From Moraxellaceae bacterium (GTDB lineage: Bacteria > Pseudomonadota > Gammaproteobacteria > Pseudomonadales > UBA3067): DNA of 11,725 bases. The translations under genes and the position numbers were made by a program. The notes below the pieces were generated by a model that was given only the letters and a program-made list of their open reading frames with translations, did not search any database and was not told the origin of the DNA. Location: assembly GCA_002401525.1 (NCBI GenBank), contig NVTH01000214.1, positions 1 through 11,725 on the forward strand, in the 5' to 3' direction. Positions 6,342 to 11,725 of the stretch are shown piece by piece (positions within the stretch are counted from its first letter, which is position 1; every line of letters starts with the position of its first letter).

Positions 6342-7364
6342 TCAAAGCCTGCATAACGCTCCCGCTTGCACTTCTTGCAGCGAATACACGCCGCTATCCA
6401 ACACCCAACCACTCACCAATTCAGCGGGCGTCACATCAAAGGCGGGATTATAGGCCGTCGCTTGTTCTGGGCTCCATTGCAATTCACCAAATCCGCCGTT
6501 GACCCCTTTCACTTCAAGGGCATCGCGCTGCTCAATGGGAATGTCATCGCCGGTCTTGCACTCAAGATCCAATGTAGTGTGCGGAGCCACCACGTAAAAA
6601 GGCACTTGATGATAGTGCGCCAATACCGCCAAACTGTAGGTGCCAATTTTATTGGCGAAATCACCATTGCTGGCAATGCGATCTGAGCCAACAAATATTT
6701 TATCCACTTTATTTTGAGCCATTAAACTAGCGGCCATATTGTCGCAAATAATGTCATAAGGAATGCCCGCTTGCTCCATCTCCCAGGCAGTCAGACGCCC
6801 TCCTTGCAATAATGGTCGAGTTTCACTCACCCAAACCTTAATATTTTTACTTTGTCGCCAAGCTTCTGTAATGACGCCAATGGCCGTGCCCACGCCCACC
6901 GTTGCCAAACTCCCCGCATTGCAATGGGTTAATAGTCGATCCCCCGGTTGCACCAATAATTCTCCGTGCCCCGCCATGCGATTGCAGAGTTCTACGTCCT
7001 CGTCAAATAGAGCCTGCGCCTCATTGATCATTGCCTCGCGCCAATTTGTCTGCTCGGATAATGCGCTCATGCGTTTCATGCAATAGGCCAAATTAACGGC
7101 CGTGGGGCGTGCGCTGGCGAGACTCTTTATTCCCGCGATTACTTGGTCTTTTTCGGCCCCTTGCACGCACAAACTTGCCACCATCAACCCGGCCGCCACG
7201 CCAATTAACGGCGCGCCACGCACTTGCAAGGATTGAATCGCTTCCACCATCTCCTCTGCACTGACGCAAAGTCGCCAAATTTCTTCGCGAGGAAGTTTAC
7301 GTTGATCTAGAATCCACAACGCTTGCTGCTCTACTTTAATCCCGGAGGCCCGCAAATCTCGCAT
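6342..7364 (-). CDS. mtnA: S-methyl-5-thioribose-1-phosphate isomerase
   Basis: This 340-aa enzyme converts 5-methylthioribose-1-phosphate to 5-methylthioribulose-1-phosphate, the aldose-ketose step of the methionine salvage pathway, in the cytosol. Family signatures are clear: RGAPLIG (49-55), THCNAGSLATVG (146-157) with catalytic Cys148, ETRPLLQG (181-188), and VGSDRIASNGDFANKIGT (225-242) with catalytic Asp228. Length is normal for MtnA rather than an eIF2B alpha subunit. The ATG at 7364 was chosen because AGGAAGG (7377-7371) lies 6 nt upstream; a TTG one codon earlier is too close. Other salvage genes (mtnB, mtnC, mtnD, mtnK) are absent nearby, so mtnA appears to be a lone gene here. Its 3' end abuts the 5831-6297 repeat element. 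Confidence 0.95.
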   Translation of the reverse strand: MRDLRASGIKVEQQALWILDQRKLPREEIWRLCVSAEEMVEAIQSLQVRGAPLIGVAAGLMVASLCVQGAEKDQVIAGIKSLASARPTAVNLAYCMKRMSALSEQTNWREAMINEAQALFDEDVELCNRMAGHGELLVQPGDRLLTHCNAGSLATVGVGTAIGVITEAWRQSKNIKVWVSETRPLLQGGRLTAWEMEQAGIPYDIICDNMAASLMAQNKVDKIFVGSDRIASNGDFANKIGTYSLAVLAHYHQVPFYVVAPHTTLDLECKTGDDIPIEQRDALEVKGVNGGFGELQWSPEQATAYNPAFDVTPAELVSGWVLDSGVYSLQEVQAGALCRL

Positions 7365-7742
7365 CAATACCCTTCCTTAAATAACCTATAAAACTGCACA
7401 CATTTTACTTTTAACTCATTTTCAAACGGCCTTCACATCGCACTGACAACGTGATGACTCCCCGCTGAAATTACTCAGACAGCATTCAGACACGGCTCTA
7501 ATACTGCTCCGAAACTGTCCTGATGCTGCCCTGATATTGCCCTGATAATAGGGCCTCCATATTACCGAGCTGCGCCTAAAACTCCAATTGCGCTCCTAAA
7601 AAAATCCCTTTAGGATGATATTCCCTTTTATCACAACCAAGACTCATTCGCGAAGCGCTACTCCAACGAGTGCCATTCTTTTAGGCGCAACGAAATCAGT
7701 CGCGGCGAAGCAGTAGACCCTAAACCATCATCAGGAGTCACC
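7365..7742. other. Divergent intergenic region, mtnA to the membrane-protein operon
   Basis: This 378-bp region contains no supported gene and should carry both divergent promoters, but no convincing -35/-10 pair was found. The first ~130 bp upstream of mtnA are AT-rich. A short tandem repeat with a small hairpin sits at 7515-7554. The ribosome site for the next gene is AGGAG at 7733-7737. Confidence 0.5.
7515..7554. repeat. Three 11-bp tandem units ending in a small hairpin
   Basis: The units CTGTCCTGATG (7515-7525), CTGCCCTGATA (7526-7536) and TTGCCCTGATA (7537-7547) are consecutive and differ at one or two positions. The last unit also forms a 5-bp hairpin, GCCCT-GATAAT-AGGGC (7539-7554). 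It could be a helically phased (11-bp) protein-binding array upstream of the 7743 operon, or simple duplication drift. Confidence 0.5.
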
Positions 7743-8123
7743 ATGGAAGATAGACCGTACTTTATTGTTGGCGACCTTATCGCCAACCTGAGCGTTGGAA
7801 TCCTCAGCGCTATCGCCTGCGCCGCTTTATTCGGCACCGGCAGTAATATGTTTTTCGCCATGATAGTCGGCATGCTGGTAGGCATGGTGCTCGCGATGGT
7901 ACTCGGCGCCGCATTATTTTTTCGCTACTTCGGCGCCATGGAAGTGATGATTCCCACGTCACTCACCGGCATGATTGCTGGGATGATAGTGAGCATGTGG
8001 GCCACCATGGGAGCTGTTTCGACCTCCGGCGCGATTTTTCTGGGTGCACTGAGCGCTGCATTGTCCTTAATTATCACTTACCGGTTACAAGCAAAAATAT
8101 CCGGCATTCAAGAGGGAGTTTAA
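7743..8123 (+). CDS. Small four-helix membrane protein with methionine ladders
   Basis: A 126-aa integral membrane protein of unrecognised family. Four hydrophobic segments are visible, at about residues 9-30, 37-60, 69-90 and 94-112, with a short soluble tail. Two helices carry methionine at every fourth residue: 36, 40, 44, 48, 52 and 77, 81, 85, 89. Most are preceded by a small residue (Ala, Gly, Ser or Thr), giving Met and small-residue ladders along helix faces. It has no signal peptide, Cys motif or enzyme motif. AGGAG (7733-7737) lies 5 nt before the ATG. The stop codon is 3 bp from the methyltransferase start, so the two are almost certainly co-transcribed. A membrane anchor, channel or soft-metal role is possible; function is not assigned. 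Confidence 0.85.
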   Translation: MEDRPYFIVGDLIANLSVGILSAIACAALFGTGSNMFFAMIVGMLVGMVLAMVLGAALFFRYFGAMEVMIPTSLTGMIAGMIVSMWATMGAVSTSGAIFLGALSAALSLIITYRLQAKISGIQEGV

Positions 8124-8126
8124 CTA

Positions 8127-8780
8127 ATGTCTAGCGCAAACTTAGGAACAAAAAACGCCCCCCAAACCGATAAAGCGACCCAACGGAAATGGGATAATGC
8201 GGCCAAAGCATTTGATTTTATGACCGGCATCGGACCCGATAAACGTTGGGGACCGTATAAAAGCCTAATGTTGGCGAACATGAACGCCGACGCCGATATT
8301 TTATTTCTCGCCTTAGGCACCGGGCTTGATATCCAATTCTTTCCGCCGCAACGAAATATCCAAGCCATTGACATCAGCCCTAAAATGCTCGAAAACGCGC
8401 AAGCACGAATTGATCAGTATGACGGCAGCATTAATGCCCAGACCATGGACGTTCACCAGATGAGTTTCGAAGCGGAGCAATTTGATCAGGTTTTCACGTC
8501 GTGCACTTTTTGTTCCGTGCCGAACCCCATCGGCGGATTAAAAGCCCTCTACCAAGTCATGAAGCCAGGCGCTGACTTGTATATGTTCGAACACACTGGC
8601 TCTAAGCATTACCCGTTTAAACTAATGATGGATTTAATGACGCCACTCACCCGTAAGGTGGGACCCGACATGAACAGAACTACGATTGATAATGTGCAGC
8701 AGGCGGGCTTTAAAATCCAACAGATCAACAACGTTTATTTGGACATTGTGAAAATCATTCACGCCACCAAGCCCGAGTAA
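8127..8780 (+). CDS. Class I SAM-dependent methyltransferase (METTL7/UbiE-like)
   Basis: A 217-aa soluble Rossmann methyltransferase. The SAM-binding loop is ILFLALGTGLD (58-68); motif II is AIDISPKML (80-88) with Asp82 suited to the ribose hydroxyls. It is followed by QTMDVHQMSF (105-114), FDQVFTSCTFCSVPNP (119-134) and VMKPGADLYMFEH (144-156). The C-terminal half resembles METTL7 and PmtA/UbiE-like enzymes that act on lipids or thiols, but the substrate cannot be read from sequence. Motif I is atypical: the usual acidic residue is Phe and the first Gly is Ala. GAGGGAG (8112-8118), inside the end of the upstream gene, is the ribosome site, 8 nt from the ATG. Operon with the four-helix membrane protein implies linked function, perhaps at the membrane. 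Confidence 0.85.
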   Translation: MSSANLGTKNAPQTDKATQRKWDNAAKAFDFMTGIGPDKRWGPYKSLMLANMNADADILFLALGTGLDIQFFPPQRNIQAIDISPKMLENAQARIDQYDGSINAQTMDVHQMSFEAEQFDQVFTSCTFCSVPNPIGGLKALYQVMKPGADLYMFEHTGSKHYPFKLMMDLMTPLTRKVGPDMNRTTIDNVQQAGFKIQQINNVYLDIVKIIHATKPE

Positions 8781-8817
8781 TCATTCTGCTTCTCCCTCAA
8801 TCGAATGCGCTATAAAT

Positions 8818-8853
8818 TAAAGCCTTATGAACCACTGAGTTTATAGGGCTTTA
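8818..8853. terminator. 15-bp hairpin after the methyltransferase gene
   Basis: Bases 8818-8832 pair with 8839-8853 (TAAAGCCTTATGAAC against GTTTATAGGGCTTTA) as a 15-bp stem with two G-U wobbles and a 6-nt loop. It begins 38 bp after the stop codon of the operon. On the plus strand no U-run follows, so it would be a weak or factor-dependent terminator or a 3'-end stabiliser. It could equally act in the leader of the next gene, 40 bp downstream. Confidence 0.45.
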
Positions 8854-8892
8854 GAAGCTGCAATACAAATCCTTTCAGAGTTAGAGCCCACC

Positions 8893-10011
8893 ATGCACGC
8901 CGATCCAGCATTCGATTTATTACTTGCTCATTTACGCAACCACGAAGGCCCCAATCTATGGGTGGTGGATGAGAACGTGTCGCCTTATTTATCCAGTCTT
9001 TTAGGCAACGCTTCAACATTCCCCAAAGACCTTCAAATTCTAACCAATCGTTATGACGTGGATTTGCAATTCAAGTCCTTCGACATCACTTCAACTTTCA
9101 ACGATTTTGAATTTGACGCATTACCGCTTGCTCGCTTTAAAAATATTTTTTACCGCATTTCCAAAGAAAAGCCAGTGGTTCATCGCATTATTAATCAAGC
9201 GTTCCGGCATCTAGAACCCGAAGGTCGCTTTTATTTAGCCGGCGCCAAAAAAGAAGGCATTCAATCCTACCTCACCAAGTCAGCCCAACTCACAACCACT
9301 GCACTGCAAAAGATTAGAGGAAAACAGCAGTCTGCCCTGGGCATACTCACCCTGCCACCGAAACAAGATTCGAGCACATCGATCCACCCACTGGACGATA
9401 AAAACTACACTGAGTGCCGCGAAATTTCGCAACCACAAAATGCACAACAATCGCCACAAGCACAATCACACGCACAACAAAAAAGCATTTCATTGCACAG
9501 CAAACCAGGGGTATTTTGTTGGGATCGAATTGACCCAGGGAGTTTATTTTTAAGCCAACACTTCGAGGCGTTTCTGAATGCCCATCAAATTAAACCCAAC
9601 TCCTGCCTGGACTTAGGGTGTGGTTACGGCTATCTCGCAGTAATGGCCAGCCAATACGCTATTCAAGACATTACCGCCACAGACAATAATGCGGCGGCAC
9701 TCAATGCCTGCCAAGTTAATTTTGATTTGAATGATATTTCAGGACAAGTGGTGGCGGCAAATTGCGGCCAATCTATTCAGAAAAAATTTGATCTAGTGCT
9801 TTGCAATCCACCCTTTCATCATGGCTTTAAAACCGATCCCGCACTCACTCAACACTTTCTCAGCAACGCAAAACGTTTAATGGCTAAAAAGGGCAAGGCG
9901 CTTTTTGTGGTGAACCAGTTTATTCCTTTGGAAAAGCTGGCTCAGAACTACTTTAAAAAATGCACTGAACTCGCCAACGATAACCGCTTTAAACTAATCA
10001 TCCTTGAATAG
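8893..10011 (+). CDS. rRNA (guanine-N2)-methyltransferase, RsmC/RlmG-like
   Basis: A 372-aa two-domain methyltransferase. Residues 1-155 form a degenerate N-terminal Rossmann-like domain, as in RsmC and RlmG. Residues ~203-372 form the active domain with PGVFCWDRIDPGS (205-217), LDLGCGYGYLA (239-249, SAM loop), ATDNN (262-266), the N2-guanine/amino-methylation motif NPPFHHG (305-311) and a C-terminal NRFKLIIL (364-371) strand. RsmC modifies 16S G1207 and RlmG 23S G1835; the length (RlmG about 378, RsmC about 343) and motifs do not separate them safely. A polar low-complexity linker (~158-203) joins the domains. The ATG follows only a weak AGAG-like ribosome site. The stop lies 18 bp from the convergent phosphatase gene. 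Confidence 0.85.
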   Translation: MHADPAFDLLLAHLRNHEGPNLWVVDENVSPYLSSLLGNASTFPKDLQILTNRYDVDLQFKSFDITSTFNDFEFDALPLARFKNIFYRISKEKPVVHRIINQAFRHLEPEGRFYLAGAKKEGIQSYLTKSAQLTTTALQKIRGKQQSALGILTLPPKQDSSTSIHPLDDKNYTECREISQPQNAQQSPQAQSHAQQKSISLHSKPGVFCWDRIDPGSLFLSQHFEAFLNAHQIKPNSCLDLGCGYGYLAVMASQYAIQDITATDNNAAALNACQVNFDLNDISGQVVAANCGQSIQKKFDLVLCNPPFHHGFKTDPALTQHFLSNAKRLMAKKGKALFVVNQFIPLEKLAQNYFKKCTELANDNRFKLIILE

Positions 10012-10029
10012 TATTTACCGACCCAGCCC

Positions 10030-11725
10030 TTAGGCCAACACCAGCTCAGGCAATTCAGGGTATTTCCGATACGCCGCTATTTGCTCGCGTGCTACGGAAT
10101 CGCTGTTGTCATTTTTATCGATCGAATAAGCGCGCCATTCACAATATTCATTAGTAAACTCAATGGTGGAATAGCCGTACGCGAAACTATTAAAATAACG
10201 AATATGGGGGTTGGTAATTCGCACCGAGCCGTTACTAATAGAATCCACGATATCTTCCACCAGGACATCACTGTCTTCGCCAAGTAAAATCCCGCCTAGA
10301 TTGGCCGAGGTCACTGAGGGCGTCATAAATTCTACGCCTGGCGATTCGAAATCAAATATCTTCGCTGATTGGTTGTAATCGAGTCTCACGTGGGAGGCGA
10401 TGGAGGAATGAAGATCCCCGGTCACTACCACAAAGTTTTCGACATTGTGATCGAGTAAGTATTGGGTTAATAGTTTTCGCTCATAAGTGTAGCCATCCCA
10501 TGCATCCACACCGATAGGGAGTTGCACCGCCTGGTTAGTATAAAATCCCAGCTGGCCCATAAACGTTTGGTTGCCTAACAACTTCCATTGTCGAGTGGAA
10601 CTGGAAAACCCCTCTAACAACCACTCCCGCTGCTCCAAACCATACATGCTTTGTGTTTCGGAGTTGACCTCTTCACAGTAAGTGCCATAACGATTCTGCT
10701 CGCCACAAGGATGAGGGCTACGGTAAGTCCGAGTATCGGTCATAAATAATTCGAGCAAATTGCCGAATTTCAATTTCCGGTACACTTGTTGGGCTTGATG
10801 TGGGTGAGTGGCATTTAAATCATAACTCACTCGACTAGGCACATATTCCGCCCAGGCTCTTTGCGCATCGAGTTTAAGTTGCATCAACAACTCAGCATCA
10901 TTGCCCTCAAGGGTGAAGGGGTGATCCGGTGCGCCTAAGGTATCTCTTTCATAATCCCAATAACAATCTTCTGCAGTCTCATGATCATCGGTGGTAATAA
11001 TCCAGGTATGGTTTTCCATTGCCAACTGCATAAACTTATCACTGTGAACCGATCGATAAATTTCGCGGTAATCTTCTAAACCCAACGACACCACACCGCC
11101 ACTGGGCAACGCAATTTGCCGACCCTCAACGGCGGATGAATTTCCGCTAGGGTCAGCCACCGTTTCATAAATAAAGTCCCCTAAATGCACCACAAAATCA
11201 ATCGACGCATCTTCCGCCACATGGCGTAACGCGCCGTAGTAGCCGTTGGTATAATCTTGGCAGGTGAGCAGCGCAAACTTGATGCTCGACAAATCCGCAT
11301 CTTCCGCAGGAGCCGTGCGACACCGCCCGATCCGGCTGGCGGTATTATCGTAAACAAAGCGATAGAAATAACGAGTAGCGGCTTGTAATTGATTATCAAG
11401 ATCAATGTGCACCGTGTAATCATTCAGGCTGCTGATTTGCACCGGTTCAACCACGCCTTCATACACTAAACTGCCATTAGCAAAACTGTTATCAGTAGAC
11501 ACTTGAAAATACAACGACTTTTCAGCGAGGTAGGCACCCGTGGCGATATGGGTCCACAACATCACCCCAGACGGAGTGGGATCTCCAGAGGAAATTGAGA
11601 AATCAAACACCTCTTGGGAATTAAACGTCAGCGCCTGAGTATCGAAAAGCGCACTGTCCCCTAACACTTGATGATCCGTAGATTCGATGCTGCGATCCTT
11701 TGAGTCTCCCCCACAAGCACTCAAT
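10030..11725 (-). CDS. phoD: PhoD-family alkaline phosphatase lipoprotein (5' end cut off)
   Basis: At least 564 residues of a PhoD-type phosphodiesterase/alkaline phosphatase, exported and releasing phosphate from esters. The upstream coding end lies beyond the right edge. The first visible residues read L-S-A-C-G-G, a lipobox whose Cys is followed by a Ser/Thr/Asp-rich linker, so the mature protein is probably a lipoprotein; the leucine codon TTG at 11724 is not the start. Counting that Leu as 1, the N-terminal PhoD domain is about 40-138 (FDFSISSGDPT). The metallophosphatase core carries Cys155 in TCQDY, Asp183 in HLGDFIYE, DDHE (246-249), DTRTYR (330-335), GNQTF (384-388) and GDLHS (436-440). 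These are the Ca2+/Fe3+ site residues expected from Bacillus PhoD. Expression under phosphate limitation is typical, but the promoter is not in view. Confidence 0.9.
   Translation of the reverse strand, partial: LSACGGDSKDRSIESTDHQVLGDSALFDTQALTFNSQEVFDFSISSGDPTPSGVMLWTHIATGAYLAEKSLYFQVSTDNSFANGSLVYEGVVEPVQISSLNDYTVHIDLDNQLQAATRYFYRFVYDNTASRIGRCRTAPAEDADLSSIKFALLTCQDYTNGYYGALRHVAEDASIDFVVHLGDFIYETVADPSGNSSAVEGRQIALPSGGVVSLGLEDYREIYRSVHSDKFMQLAMENHTWIITTDDHETAEDCYWDYERDTLGAPDHPFTLEGNDAELLMQLKLDAQRAWAEYVPSRVSYDLNATHPHQAQQVYRKLKFGNLLELFMTDTRTYRSPHPCGEQNRYGTYCEEVNSETQSMYGLEQREWLLEGFSSSTRQWKLLGNQTFMGQLGFYTNQAVQLPIGVDAWDGYTYERKLLTQYLLDHNVENFVVVTGDLHSSIASHVRLDYNQSAKIFDFESPGVEFMTPSVTSANLGGILLGEDSDVLVEDIVDSISNGSVRITNPHIRYFNSFAYGYSTIEFTNEYCEWRAYSIDKNDNSDSVAREQIAAYRKYPELPELVLA

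Noticed and set aside
7615..7716. 33-codon upstream open frame before the membrane-protein gene
   Set aside because: No ribosome site at a usable distance, no recognisable product, and it is out of frame with the downstream gene. It is probably chance.
10012..10029. Terminator between the convergent methyltransferase and phosphatase genes
   Set aside because: Only 18 bp separate the stop codons and no stem-loop is visible there.

Overview
The window looks like chromosomal DNA from a gammaproteobacterium, probably an environmental or marine one. The main pointers are a YdaL/SmrA-type Smr endonuclease, an RsmC/RlmG-type rRNA methyltransferase and dRS3-like intergenic repeats. No phage, plasmid, IS transposase, CRISPR array, tRNA or rRNA gene was seen. 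The taxonomic placement is inference from protein resemblance recalled from memory.

Layout, left to right: a minus-strand intrinsic terminator (38-74) follows a 777-aa RND/MMPL-type exporter (199-2532, minus). A 507-bp divergent intergenic region with several palindromes and a candidate sigma70-type promoter leads to smrA (3040-3606, plus). A 193-bp element with dRS3-like ends (3732-3924) precedes a secreted dienelactone-hydrolase-family protein (4005-4796, plus). A 110-bp element with perfect 29-bp inverted repeats (4844-4953) lies between that gene and a convergent hotdog-like protein (5000-5737, minus). A second, larger dRS3-bounded element (5831-6297) with degenerate ~20-bp tandem units precedes mtnA (6342-7364, minus), the methionine-salvage isomerase.

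From 7743 rightwards is a compact two-gene operon: a 126-aa four-helix membrane protein with methionines at every fourth residue in two helices, followed after 3 bp by a METTL7/UbiE-like SAM methyltransferase. After a hairpin comes an RsmC/RlmG-like rRNA guanine-N2 methyltransferase (8893-10011, plus). It converges, with only 18 bp between stop codons, on a PhoD-family alkaline phosphatase (10030 to the right edge, minus). The phosphatase is cut by the window edge at its lipoprotein lipobox.

Most genes are single transcription units with unrelated housekeeping or envelope roles. The only clear operon is 7743-8780, and this Met-ladder membrane protein plus methyltransferase pair is the best candidate for an undescribed system. 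The other notable content is the two related mosaic repeat elements, whose layout resembles neisserial intergenic mosaic elements (dRS3 repeats bracketing short variable interiors), and the separate 29-bp inverted-repeat element.
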